This document shows, in pieces, positions 16,237 to 23,229 of a DNA stretch of 64,000 nucleotides. Numbering within the stretch: the first letter of the stretch is position 1; each line of letters starts with the position of its first letter. A program made the translations under genes and the position numbers. Source of the DNA: Bhargavaea sp. CC-171006 (GTDB taxonomy: Bacteria; Bacillota; Bacilli; Bacillales_A; Planococcaceae); assembly GCF_009761675.1 (NCBI RefSeq), contig NZ_QUZH01000033.1, forward strand, positions 62,001 to 126,000, read 5' to 3'. The notes beneath the pieces were generated by a model. It saw only the letters and a list, made by a program, of their open reading frames with translations, was not told where the DNA came from and did no database searches.

Positions 16237-17091
16237 ATGCAAGCGATAAACGAGGGCACGTTCACCTTCATGGGTCTCCGCATGGTCGACATCTTCTTCA
16301 AGGTCCGGCCGGAGATGATTGAACGTGCTGAGGAAGTCGAGATGGGAACCATCACTTGCCCGAGCTGCAAAGAAAAGTCGCTGGATGCCTGGATCTACCT
16401 GGAGAACGGGGAGTGGCAGGCAGAGAAGGTCTGGAGTATCTGCAAGCCCTGCCAGCAGGAGGCCCTTTCGAAAAAGATCACCCGAGACCTGATGAAAAAG
16501 CGTCAGGAGGTCATAGAGGGCAGCTAGTACCACGTTCCGGATAGTGACGAGTCGGGCTTCAAGAACTTCGAAGCACTCGACGAGCAGACGCGGGTCGCTC
16601 TGGAAAACGCCAAAGCATTCGCCCGGGTCATCGCCGCTGGTGGGGTCGGTAACCTCCGAATCGCCGGATCGACCGGCACCGGTAAGACTCACCTTGCCAA
16701 AGCAATTGCCCGGACGGCCAAGCATGCTGGCATTAACGTCGCTTTCATCGAAGCTGCCAAGCTGTTCGAAATGATCAAGGCCACATTCGGCAACGATTAC
16801 GAGCGGCGGAGGTTGGACGAGCAGTTTGCCGGGTTCGACGTGATGGTGATTGATGACATCGGCGTCGAGACCAAAAAGCGGGACGAAATCTCTTGGACCA
16901 GTTCGGAATGGGTCAAGCTGATCGACATGCGCAAGGACAAGAGCACGATCTACACCACCAACTTTGATGACGATTCACTCCGCAAGGTGATCGGTGCCCG
17001 GGCAGAGTCCCGGATGAGTGTGAATGCCGTAACCATCGACCTGTTCACCAGCAAGGACTACAGAAAACGATCACAGGGGGAGCAATTATGA
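16237..17091 (+). pseudogene. DnaC-like AAA+ helicase loader interrupted by an in-frame TAG
   Basis: One continuous frame of 285 codons is split by TAG at codon 97 (16525-16527). The first part (96 residues) has a CPSC...CKPC zinc-binding pair. The second begins YHVPDSDESGFKNFEAL and carries Walker A GSTGTGKTH and Walker B VMVIDDIGVE, as in DnaC/DnaI-type ATPases. After the TAG there is no ATG, GTG or TTG in frame before 16771, which lies beyond Walker A, so an independent ATPase start is not available. Either the gene is a nonsense mutant, or the amber codon is read through, or the base is a sequence error. The loader would deliver the host replicative helicase to the phage origin. Confidence 0.85.
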
Positions 17092-17309
17092 ACCAAATCG
17101 AGAAGCAAGCCGACGCCGTCCTGAACACACCGGAATACCTGGCGGGCGCCCTAATCATCGCGGTCGGCCAGTGGAACGACTCCGGCCAGCAGGACGAGCA
17201 GCTGGAGCGCGTGGCAACCGAGTACCTGGAAAGGCTGCAGGCTGCACTTAGGACGGATCGGGACGGCGCGGTGGCGTATCTGCTAGGGATGGAGGTGCAG
17301 GCGGCGTGA
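17088..17309 (+). CDS. Small phage protein, unknown
   Basis: 73 residues, acidic and helical (begins MNQIEKQADAVLNTPEYLAG). ATGA overlaps the end of the helicase-loader frame, indicating coupling. No domain recognised. Confidence 0.6.
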   Translation: MNQIEKQADAVLNTPEYLAGALIIAVGQWNDSGQQDEQLERVATEYLERLQAALRTDRDGAVAYLLGMEVQAA

Positions 17310-17782
17310 GGGCGATCAAGTTCAGTGCTATCTATAAGCCAACCGGAGAGCATTTTGTTCCTTGGAAGATTGATTTTAATAATCAGTCGGTAGTGGGCAG
17401 CTTCGATGGACAAGAAGGTGATTGGTGTAATTTTTCACTGGATGGCAACAGAGGGGATGCGATTTTGCGTCAATTCACCGGGCTGCACGACAAGAAGGAG
17501 CGGGAGATTTATGAGGGGGATGTGTTGCACTGCTTTGGCTCTTTCGGCACCAAGCACAAGTACGAAGTGAAATTCGGACTGTACGAGCAGGACGGTAGTG
17601 GCGGTGAGTACGGACCAAGTATTTGCCTTGGCGTTTATGCGGAATCTCTCGAGAAAGACAAACGGAATGAATATGGATCGCTCGTAATTCATGAGGAAGA
17701 TCATACCAAGTCGTTACTCGAGTTTGAAGAATACGAAGTCATTGGCAACATCCACGAGAACCCAGAACTGCTGAACGGCTAA
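17306..17782 (+). CDS. YopX-family phage protein
   Basis: 158 residues from GTG at 17306, overlapping the previous stop as GTGA. The block LRQFTGLHDKKEREIYEGDV and the C-terminal YEVIGNIHENPELL are hallmarks of YopX (SP-beta) proteins, common in the early regions of Firmicutes phages. The fold is beta-rich; function is unknown. Codon use is somewhat more AT-rich than its neighbours. Confidence 0.85.
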   Translation: MRAIKFSAIYKPTGEHFVPWKIDFNNQSVVGSFDGQEGDWCNFSLDGNRGDAILRQFTGLHDKKEREIYEGDVLHCFGSFGTKHKYEVKFGLYEQDGSGGEYGPSICLGVYAESLEKDKRNEYGSLVIHEEDHTKSLLEFEEYEVIGNIHENPELLNG

Positions 17783-17833
17783 TTTTTTTCACCAACTCTA
17801 TCAATCTCAAAAATTACTAGGGGGAGAACCGGC

Positions 17834-18187
17834 ATGCAAGTAGAGCACAAAGACTGGGCGGCAATCGAAAGCAGGCAAGATCGGTACCGGCCGAATCAAC
17901 GTTTTTCCAAAGAGGACCTTGCTGCCGCTCGGCTCCACGGAATGAATTATGCCCAGCTCTATTACCGGGTCGCGGTATTGGGGTGGACAGTTGAGCAAGC
18001 CATCCGGACGCCGAACGGCGCCAATCGTTGGACAGCTGAGGAAGACGATTTGCTACGGCAGTTACTTCAGCGAAAATACAAGAGCACGCAAATCAAGCGC
18101 CGGTTCCCAAACCGGACCCACGCGGCCATAGCTGCTAGGTGCACGATTATCCGCAAGCAATTGCGGGAGGAGGGTTTGCTTCGATGA
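17834..18187 (+). CDS. Phage protein with SANT/Myb-like segment
   Basis: 117 residues. The C-terminal half contains RWTAEEDDLLRQLLQRKYKS then IKRRFPNRTHAAIAARC, a Myb/SANT-like helical pattern that suggests DNA binding. Start ATG at 17834 follows AGGGGGAGAACC. Its 3' end overlaps the next gene by ATGA. Role unknown. Confidence 0.55.
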   Translation: MQVEHKDWAAIESRQDRYRPNQRFSKEDLAAARLHGMNYAQLYYRVAVLGWTVEQAIRTPNGANRWTAEEDDLLRQLLQRKYKSTQIKRRFPNRTHAAIAARCTIIRKQLREEGLLR

Positions 18188-18417
18188 GTTACGCTACCGA
18201 CTTCATCCCGAAGGTCGTTAAGAAACGCGCCGATGGCTCCCTGCAGAAAGTCATCTGGGCGGCGACGGATAAGCGACTGGACAAGCTAATTAAAGACATG
18301 GTCAAGGGCGGGTGGCGCTTGTCCGGCGAGCCATTCCGCCGAGACCGGCAGATTGTCGCTGTGATGATTCATCCGGGCAACCGAACGAGCACTGTAACAC
18401 GACCTGGATGGCAGTGA
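18184..18417 (+). CDS. Small phage protein, unknown
   Basis: 77 residues from ATG at 18184, coupled to the previous stop (ATGA). Basic, with a probable alpha/beta fold (DKRLDKLIKDMVKGGWRLSG). An upstream extension in frame to 18139 lies inside the previous gene and is less likely. The next 150 bp (18418-18569) contain nothing recognisable. Confidence 0.55.
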   Translation: MSYATDFIPKVVKKRADGSLQKVIWAATDKRLDKLIKDMVKGGWRLSGEPFRRDRQIVAVMIHPGNRTSTVTRPGWQ

Positions 18418-18569
18418 CCTTATAGTTTTTTCTCACTGCGGAAATCATGCCGAATTTAGCGGTTTCTGGACGATATACAGGCGTTAAGTACCGGAGATGA
18501 ACAAAGACTCGCGGAAAAATAGAACGGCTCTGAGAGGGCGAGAGGGCTGTTCAAGAGGGAGATGGATGG

Positions 18570-18797
18570 TTGGTGGATTGGAATCGAGTAAGAGCCGCAC
18601 TGGCGCAAGTGGGAAGAGCCAAAAACATCGACGACACACGAAAGCAGATTTATGAAGTCTCCAAGATGTTGCCGGTAGACGAGGGCTACGAACTGCTAAA
18701 GAAGTTCGACAGTGCCATTGAATCTGCGAAGCAAATCACGAGAAGGGCGATAGAGGCCGAAAGGGATAAACGAGATGAATCTAACAAAACTGTTTGA
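18570..18797 (+). CDS. Small helical phage protein, unknown
   Basis: About 75 residues, largely alpha-helical and charged. Initiation is at TTG 18570 or GTG 18573, with GAGGGAGA upstream. It overlaps the dUTPase gene by 23 bp. No family recognised. Confidence 0.5.
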   Translation: MVDWNRVRAALAQVGRAKNIDDTRKQIYEVSKMLPVDEGYELLKKFDSAIESAKQITRRAIEAERDKRDESNKTV

Positions 18798-19416
18798 AGC
18801 ACAGAAAGCACTCGACGAACGAATCACCAAAGAAAAGGGGCTGCACGGGCAGGATCTGCTGCATAAAAAGATTCTGGCATTCAATGCGGAGCTCATGGAA
18901 TGTGCAAACGAGTGGCGCGGATTTAAATACTGGAGTGAGGATCAGGAGCCGCGGACTTCTTTTATACACGAATGTCCGGACTGTGTGGAAGGAAGCGGTT
19001 GGGCATATCAAAACGTTGAGATCGAAGGGCCAGAAGGACTTGATTATCATTCGGTGGGTTTTAAGTGCCCTACCTGCAAAGGGACAGGAGGAGCCGGTGA
19101 AACCAATCCACTTCTCGAAGAATACGCAGACGTCGTGCATTTCGCACTATCGCTCAATCTGTACGTTTGGAACGGTAATCCCGGCACGGTAAATGCGATG
19201 CCAAGAGTATTCGACACCATTGAGCAACAGTTCATAGAGATTGGCGGAGAGGCCTACAAGCTTTATGAAAACGCAGATGTATTCATGCATTCGGGACTGT
19301 TGCTCGCCAATGTCCTTGGGCTGGGCCAAGTGCTCGGATTCACGGAGGACCAGATCGAGGCCGCCTACTTTGCAAAGAACCGGACCAATCACAAAAGACA
19401 AGCAACTGGCTACTGA
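18775..19416 (+). CDS. All-alpha dimeric dUTPase (dUTPase_2) with a zinc-finger insert
   Basis: 213 residues. The MazG-like all-alpha dUTP diphosphatase core is split: the first half has KKILAFNAELMECANEWRGF with the acidic metal ligands, the second NPLLEEYADVVHFALSLNLY. Between them (~62-105) is an insert with CPDC...GSGW and CPTCKGTG, a DnaJ-like CxxCxG zinc-binding pattern not usual in this family as I know it. The enzyme would lower dUTP during phage replication. Confidence 0.8.
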   Translation: MNLTKLFEAQKALDERITKEKGLHGQDLLHKKILAFNAELMECANEWRGFKYWSEDQEPRTSFIHECPDCVEGSGWAYQNVEIEGPEGLDYHSVGFKCPTCKGTGGAGETNPLLEEYADVVHFALSLNLYVWNGNPGTVNAMPRVFDTIEQQFIEIGGEAYKLYENADVFMHSGLLLANVLGLGQVLGFTEDQIEAAYFAKNRTNHKRQATGY

Positions 19417-19432
19417 GGGAGAGAAGGAACAC

Positions 19433-19519
19433 ATGAGCACGGAACAATTCATGGGACTGGCCCTGGGGATGGTGGCACTCATCGTCCTGCTGGCGGTCCT
19501 TACGGGAGGGAGCCTGTAA
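19433..19519 (+). CDS. 28-residue membrane protein
   Basis: ATG at 19433 with GAGAAGGA upstream encodes MSTEQFMGLALGMVALIVLL plus eight more residues: one transmembrane helix with a short N-terminal tail. The stop overlaps the next start as TAATG. Function unknown. Confidence 0.55.
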   Translation: MSTEQFMGLALGMVALIVLLAVLTGGSL

Positions 19520-19689
19520 TGAGCAACTGCAAACGTTGCAACCGGCCGCTGAAGACCACCCAGAGCATTGAGAGGGGGTACGGTCCGACTTGCAAGAAAA
19601 AGCATGACGAGGCCGAGGCGGAGTTTCTTAAACGGCAAATCACCATAGACGAGTATGCCGAGTACGAGGCGAAGGCGGTGGGACGATGA
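19519..19689 (+). CDS. DUF6011-like small zinc-binding protein
   Basis: 56 residues starting at the ATG in TAATG (19519). CKRCNRPLKTTQSIERGYGP followed by TC gives the C-x2-C...GxGPxC pattern of DUF6011-type phage proteins, probably one zinc site; the rest is a charged helix. It overlaps the next gene by 4 bp. Function unknown. Confidence 0.65.
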   Translation: MSNCKRCNRPLKTTQSIERGYGPTCKKKHDEAEAEFLKRQITIDEYAEYEAKAVGR

Positions 19690-20159
19690 GACAGCGACAA
19701 AAAGGCGCCCGGTCCGTCCGGCAGCCGCGGCAATTCGTCTCCAAGATGGTCACGGTGGACGGCATCGAGTTCGACTCAGCAACCGAGGCCGCCTACTACA
19801 AGCTGCTGAAAAAGGATCCTGCGGTTAAGGACATCGAGGTCCAGCCGCAGTTCCAGATAATCGAACGGTACAAGGTCGCGTGCAAGCGGTGCTCCGGTAC
19901 CGGCCGGCAGGTCAGCATCAAGACTGGTAATGCAATCAAGTGCTCCCTGTGCCGCGGGATAGGCGAGCGTGAGAAACCGGGTGCGGTCTATACGGCGGAC
20001 TTCCGTGTGACCTTTCTCGACGGATACGAGGAAATTCTGGACGTTAAGGGCGGACCGGTTACAAGGGACTTTCCACTTCGCCGTAAGTTGCTGGAGCAAG
20101 CGATTGGCAAGGAGCTCATAGTGGTGCGGCTGAAAGGCAAGGAATGGGTGCGGGAGTGA
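19686..20159 (+). CDS. DUF1064 phage nuclease-like protein with zinc-finger insert
   Basis: 157 residues. The DUF1064 frame is clear: VDGIEFDSATEAAYYKLL (~20-37), IEVQPQFQI (~48-56), YTADFRVTFLDGYEEILDVK (~97-116) with nuclease-like Asp/Glu/Lys residues. Between QPQF and YTADF is an insert with CKRCSGTG and CSLCRGIG, again a CxxCxG zinc pattern like that in the dUTPase upstream. It may process recombination or replication intermediates. Confidence 0.75.
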   Translation: MRQRQKGARSVRQPRQFVSKMVTVDGIEFDSATEAAYYKLLKKDPAVKDIEVQPQFQIIERYKVACKRCSGTGRQVSIKTGNAIKCSLCRGIGEREKPGAVYTADFRVTFLDGYEEILDVKGGPVTRDFPLRRKLLEQAIGKELIVVRLKGKEWVRE

Positions 20160-20176
20160 TGAAAGGGGGGAGGAGG

Positions 20177-20368
20177 ATGGAAAAGGAGAAGACAATCCTG
20201 TTTTATCTTTGCGGCGAGTGCAAGGCAGTCAACATCATCCCTGGCATCGCAGAGACCGCGCTTGATCGCTTGACCTCTCTACGGTGCAACGAGTGCGCGG
20301 ACGAGCTGACTGCTCTCCAGATGAGGAGCCTGCGAGCGTACTCCAAGTGGACGAGGCTACACCAATGA
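20177..20368 (+). CDS. Small zinc-ribbon-like phage protein
   Basis: 63 residues from ATG 20177, which follows AAAGGGGGGAGGAGG. CGEC (~13-16) and CNEC (~39-42) form a likely zinc site. The stop overlaps the next ATG. No named family recognised. Confidence 0.55.
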   Translation: MEKEKTILFYLCGECKAVNIIPGIAETALDRLTSLRCNECADELTALQMRSLRAYSKWTRLHQ

Positions 20369-20520
20369 GCCGGACGAAGTGGGTGCTGATGCACCGGACA
20401 GAGTGGATCGATGGCCAGAAGCAAAAGGTGTGGGTCTACGAGCCGGCCGTGCCTGCTGAGGTCGGCCGAAAGAAGCAGAAGGGATGGAGGGTGGAAGCAT
20501 GGCAGAGGCAAGGCAGATGA
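20365..20520 (+). CDS. Small phage protein, unknown
   Basis: 51 residues from ATG 20365 (ATGA overlap). Rich in Trp, Arg and Lys (TKWVLMHRTEWIDGQKQKVW). No domain recognised. Confidence 0.5.
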   Translation: MSRTKWVLMHRTEWIDGQKQKVWVYEPAVPAEVGRKKQKGWRVEAWQRQGR

Positions 20521-20771
20521 GCTTGTTTGGAGTGGATAGGAGTCACGAAAAGGAGACGGATAGGCTTTACACGGTCCTCCTCTCCAATCTCAGCAAGTGG
20601 CAGCCCGGCAAGTACGCCGAGGACAAGCCCAATGGTTTCAAGGACGAAAAATTCACGTCGCTGTCCGTGATGTACCTTATGCAGGATGCCGGGGAGAGCT
20701 GCACATTTTCTGAGCGACGCGTACTTATAAAGCGCCTGGAGGCCGAGGGGCGGTGTCCGACGGCGTGGTAG
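20499..20771 (+). CDS. Phage early protein, unknown
   Basis: 90 residues from ATG 20499, with GGAGG eight bases upstream; an ATG at 20484 is in frame but poorly placed. It overlaps the previous gene in another frame. No family recognised. Confidence 0.5.
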   Translation: MAEARQMSLFGVDRSHEKETDRLYTVLLSNLSKWQPGKYAEDKPNGFKDEKFTSLSVMYLMQDAGESCTFSERRVLIKRLEAEGRCPTAW

Positions 20772-20956
20772 GACGAACAGTAAAACAGGCAATCATCCAA
20801 GATGCACTGGACCGCATTACGGACTGGGTACTGTCCGGCGGGAGGCTGACTGACCCTTATGTGCAAAGGCAGTACGCATTCGTTCAGGAAGTATTGGGGA
20901 GGGAAGATTTATGTGGCGCATCCGTAAGAAAGGAGAGCGGTTCCGTCCGATTGTGA
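20753..20956 (+). CDS. DUF6877-like small phage protein
   Basis: About 67 residues from GTG 20753 or GTG 20765. The segment ALDRITDWVLSGGRLTDPYV resembles DUF6877 proteins of Firmicutes phages. Function unknown; the family match is from memory of the pattern. Confidence 0.5.
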   Translation: MSDGVVGRTVKQAIIQDALDRITDWVLSGGRLTDPYVQRQYAFVQEVLGREDLCGASVRKESGSVRL

Positions 20957-21060
20957 CGGTGCTCAAAACAAAAAAGGATGTCCCGACGGTGATCGAGGTG
21001 TCCGGCTTCAGGTATGTGCTCAAGCATGAGGACCACCATCGGGGAGGGCGGAAGAAATGA
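20911..21060 (+). CDS. Small basic phage protein, unknown
   Basis: 49 residues from ATG 20911, with GGGGAGGGAAG upstream, overlapping the preceding gene. Strongly basic (MWRIRKKGERFRPIVTVLKT). It overlaps the next gene by ATGA. Confidence 0.5.
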   Translation: MWRIRKKGERFRPIVTVLKTKKDVPTVIEVSGFRYVLKHEDHHRGGRKK

Positions 21061-21278
21061 CGCATGTCCTTTTCGAAGACCGGAACGTCCGGTGGGTTTA
21101 CAAGGACAGGGAGATTCAGCATTTCCGACAGCTTTGGAATGATGGTGTATCGCTCAAAGGCATCGCATTTGCCATGAGGAGGACGCAACTGGACATTACG
21201 TTGCTGATCATCGACCAGGCGGAAGATGGAAAGATTGGACCGAGGGAGACAGGCATATTCGGGGAGGAGACGGCATGA
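21057..21278 (+). CDS. Small phage protein with HTH-like segment
   Basis: 73 residues. The core QHFRQLWNDGVSLKGIAFAM then RRTQLDITLLIIDQ looks like a helix-turn-helix. It is coupled on both sides by ATGA overlaps. A DNA-binding role in the early operon is possible but not shown. Confidence 0.5.
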   Translation: MTHVLFEDRNVRWVYKDREIQHFRQLWNDGVSLKGIAFAMRRTQLDITLLIIDQAEDGKIGPRETGIFGEETA

Positions 21279-21433
21279 ACATCAAGAAAGACGAGAACGC
21301 CGTCTACATCGTGAAAGACGGAAAGGTTAAGAAAGTGGAGGGGCCGCCGCACGGATTTGGAAAACAGACCGTGACCTGGCAGCACGGGAAGCCCTCACAC
21401 GTTGAACTGAACTATAGCGAAAAAGTGGACTGA
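21275..21433 (+). CDS. XtrA/DUF3954-like small phage protein
   Basis: 52 residues from ATG 21275. NAVYIVKDGKVKKVEGPPHG then KQTVTWQHGKPSHVE matches the pattern of XtrA/YqaO-type proteins (DUF3954) of PBSX and skin. As in those elements it lies at the end of the early operon just before the late regulator. Function unknown. Confidence 0.65.
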   Translation: MNIKKDENAVYIVKDGKVKKVEGPPHGFGKQTVTWQHGKPSHVELNYSEKVD

Positions 21434-21450
21434 CGTTATCGGACAAACCG

Positions 21451-21503
21451 AGACGCTGATCGAACCTCTGGGGAGGGGTATCGAGCAGCGTCTTTTCATT
21501 TTC
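21451..21503 (+). terminator. Early-operon terminator
   Basis: AGACGCTG (21451-21458) pairs with CAGCGTCT (21486-21493); inner TCGA and CCTC/GAGG arms extend the stem, and TTTTCATTTTC follows. It lies between the early operon and the late-regulator gene. Confidence 0.7.
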
Positions 21504-21524
21504 TTTGAAACGGGAGGGGTCAAG

Positions 21525-21920
21525 ATGGAGAAAGAACAGCTGGAGCAATTGCTGAAAGACTACTCGTGGATGATCAATAGTGTCCGGATGAACCGGGAAA
21601 GCCTGAACGACATCGCAGAAGGTTTGACAGCTGCCTATGGAACCGAAGCCGCGATGCCGAAAGCCGTCGGCGCTCATAGTGATCCCGTCTTCCGTGAGTA
21701 CATCCGGCGAGAAAAGCGATGGAAACGAATCAGCCACTATGAGAAAAAGATCATGGCCGTTCAAGAACGGATCTGTATAATCACCGATGATCGGGAGGTC
21801 GAAGTACTTCACTGGCTGCTGGAAGGGAAGTCCATGCGATGGATCGGTAGGCACATGGGGCTGTCTCACACGAACATCCAGCGGATCAAAGATTCCATCG
21901 TCTCAAAGATGGTAGGTTGA
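21525..21920 (+). CDS. Late-gene transcription regulator (ArpU/sigma-like)
   Basis: 131 residues. The C-terminal ~45 residues (VEVLHWLLEGKSMRWIGRHM then GLSHTNIQRIKDSIV) form a sigma-70 region-4-like helix-turn-helix. Proteins of this size between the early operon and the terminase genes (ArpU, Xpf type) switch on late transcription. Start ATG has AACGGGAGGGG upstream. The 180-bp gap after it, with GTGCCAAAAGTGCCA repeats, is a candidate late promoter region. Confidence 0.8.
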   Translation: MEKEQLEQLLKDYSWMINSVRMNRESLNDIAEGLTAAYGTEAAMPKAVGAHSDPVFREYIRREKRWKRISHYEKKIMAVQERICIITDDREVEVLHWLLEGKSMRWIGRHMGLSHTNIQRIKDSIVSKMVG

Positions 21921-22051
21921 TGTGCCAAAAGTGCCACACCTGCCATAGTTTTTTAAAAGCTCATTTCCGGGTATACTGGGAGGCAGGTCGGCGCGGCAGG
22001 TAGTTCGGGCAGTTTATCCCGCCGTGCTATGTACATAATGCGAGCGTTCTA

Positions 22052-22076
22052 GGCACCCATGGCGGTGCCTTTTTGC
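22052..22076 (+). terminator. Terminator after the late regulator
   Basis: GGCACC-CATGGC-GGTGCC (22052-22069) followed by TTTTTGCG. It separates the regulator from the packaging region. Confidence 0.8.
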
Positions 22077-22107
22077 GTTCATTGGAGGGGGTCAGTAATG
22101 GTCAGTA

Positions 22108-22209
22108 ATGGAGACCATCTATGAGAATCCGTTACTTACGACGTGGTTCATCTTCTCGATTGGCTTCTGGCTGGTGGTAGCAGCTGGGCAGATTCACCCG
22201 AGAAAATGA
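22108..22209 (+). CDS. 33-residue membrane protein behind a duplicated start region
   Basis: ATG 22108 encodes METIYENPLLTTWFIFSIGF and a short hydrophobic end, one transmembrane helix. The 10-bp sequence GTCAGTAATG is tandemly duplicated (22091-22110), so the GGAGGGGG site is now 17 nt away. An upstream out-of-frame ATG at 22098 sits at the ideal distance. Expression may be reduced. Confidence 0.45.
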   Translation: METIYENPLLTTWFIFSIGFWLVVAAGQIHPRK

Positions 22210-22269
22210 CAGAATGTTGAAGGATTCCTTTCCAGAGATGGAGAATATTGTCGGAAAGGGGGTGGAGAG

Positions 22270-22731
22270 ATGACACAGGGCATCTTTGTTTTGCAAACGT
22301 TAGTCGAGAAGATTCGTAACTCATATCATGGTGCAAACACAGCTCACAGTATCCTTGTAGATTCAGAACACTATACTGAGGAAAAGCCATATGAGCTTGC
22401 GATGGCCATGATGAACAATTCAGCGATCTATATTACGGCAGCTCAAGCGTACTATGATCAAAATGAAATTGTACATGGCTTCAGTGAAATTACAGCTTAT
22501 TTTGATGCGTTTTTCGATTTACAGAATGAGTTATTTGAAGTTCTTGAGGTGAAAGAGCGCAATCTATCTTGGTTCCAATCTAGATATGACAGATTTAGCA
22601 ATGCCATAGGAGACATTGAGCAACTAATGAAAAGGGAAAATGATAATTTTCAAGTATTACAAGAAGAAAAGAGAACGAATTCAAAAGCTTACAAAGAAAA
22701 TGCACACAAATTTATTTCAAAAGGAAAATAG
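22270..22731 (+). CDS. Phage accessory protein, unknown
   Basis: 153 residues, almost entirely alpha-helical, with a coiled-coil-prone C-terminal third (RYDRFSNAIGDIEQLMKREN onward). The gene is visibly more AT-rich than its neighbours and lies between late regulator and terminase with a terminator on each side, so it looks like a recently acquired accessory gene. GGGGGTGGAGAG precedes the ATG. No family recognised. Confidence 0.6.
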   Translation: MTQGIFVLQTLVEKIRNSYHGANTAHSILVDSEHYTEEKPYELAMAMMNNSAIYITAAQAYYDQNEIVHGFSEITAYFDAFFDLQNELFEVLEVKERNLSWFQSRYDRFSNAIGDIEQLMKRENDNFQVLQEEKRTNSKAYKENAHKFISKGK

Positions 22732-22740
22732 GGTTTTCAA

Positions 22741-22765
22741 GGCATCCTACGGGGTGCTTTTTTGT
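22741..22765 (+). terminator. Terminator before the moron lipoprotein
   Basis: GGCATCC-TACG-GGGTGC followed by TTTTTTG. It ends the transcript of the preceding AT-rich gene. Confidence 0.7.
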
Positions 22766-22779
22766 ATTTCAAATCATCA

Positions 22780-22808
22780 TTGGAATTCATTCCTGAAATA
22801 GGTAAAAT
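22780..22808 (+). promoter_or_regulatory. Promoter of the moron lipoprotein gene
   Basis: TTGGAA (22780-22785), 17-bp spacer, TAAAAT (22803-22808). It lies directly between an upstream terminator and the lipoprotein ribosome-binding site, so this gene can be expressed independently of phage operons. Confidence 0.65.
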
Positions 22809-22827
22809 GATTTCAGGAGGGATAACG

Positions 22828-23148
22828 ATGAAAAAGCTAATCTTAATTCTACTGGCAGGAGTTTTTCTGCTTGGGGCTTGTAGCTCAACACCAGAACCAG
22901 ACTACACAACCGAACAACTTGAGTCCGCCTTGAATGATGGCGAAAATCCTGAAGGGAAAATAGTTTCGGTCAAAGTCGATGAATTGGTTCCTGACAGCGC
23001 ATTTGGTTATAACATTCAAACGGGTGAGCATTTGAACTTTGTTTCGAGTGAAAACCCAGATGTTAAAGTAGGCGACGAAATCGTTGTTAAGGTCGAGAAG
23101 GTCGAAAGCCTAATGGGTTCATACATCATTACTTACGAACAGCAATAA
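22828..23148 (+). CDS. Moron lipoprotein, unknown function
   Basis: 106 residues from ATG 22828 (CAGGAGGGATAACG upstream). Signal peptide MKKLILILLAGVFLLGACSS with the lipobox LGAC. The remaining ~85 residues look like a small beta-barrel, OB-like domain (GKIVSVKVDELVPDS and VKVGDEIVVKVEKVES). It has its own promoter and terminator, the definition of a phage moron. A role in altering the lysogen surface, such as superinfection exclusion, is possible. Confidence 0.75.
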   Translation: MKKLILILLAGVFLLGACSSTPEPDYTTEQLESALNDGENPEGKIVSVKVDELVPDSAFGYNIQTGEHLNFVSSENPDVKVGDEIVVKVEKVESLMGSYIITYEQQ

Positions 23149-23159
23149 TCGTTTTCGAA

Positions 23160-23190
23160 GGCATCTGCGTTTTGGATGCTTTTTTTATGT
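23160..23190 (+). terminator. Terminator of the moron lipoprotein
   Basis: GGCATC-TGCGTTTTG-GATGC followed by TTTTTTTATG. Its stem resembles that of the terminator 420 bp upstream. Confidence 0.75.
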
Positions 23191-23229
23191 CACAAAAAGG
23201 GATTACCTTGATGGGGGTGGTGATGTGAA

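Noticed and set aside
16771-17091. Independent gene for the C-terminal part of the DnaC-like protein
   Set aside because: The ATG at 16771 lies after Walker A, so the product would be a non-functional half ATPase; the frame is continuous with the upstream part apart from the TAG.
12804-21980. AGTATACCCGGA-type motif as a phage-wide regulatory box
   Set aside because: A 12-bp match between a few places in 42 kb can occur by chance. The intergenic positions are suggestive but not enough to call a site; kept only as a remark within the structured-element finding.
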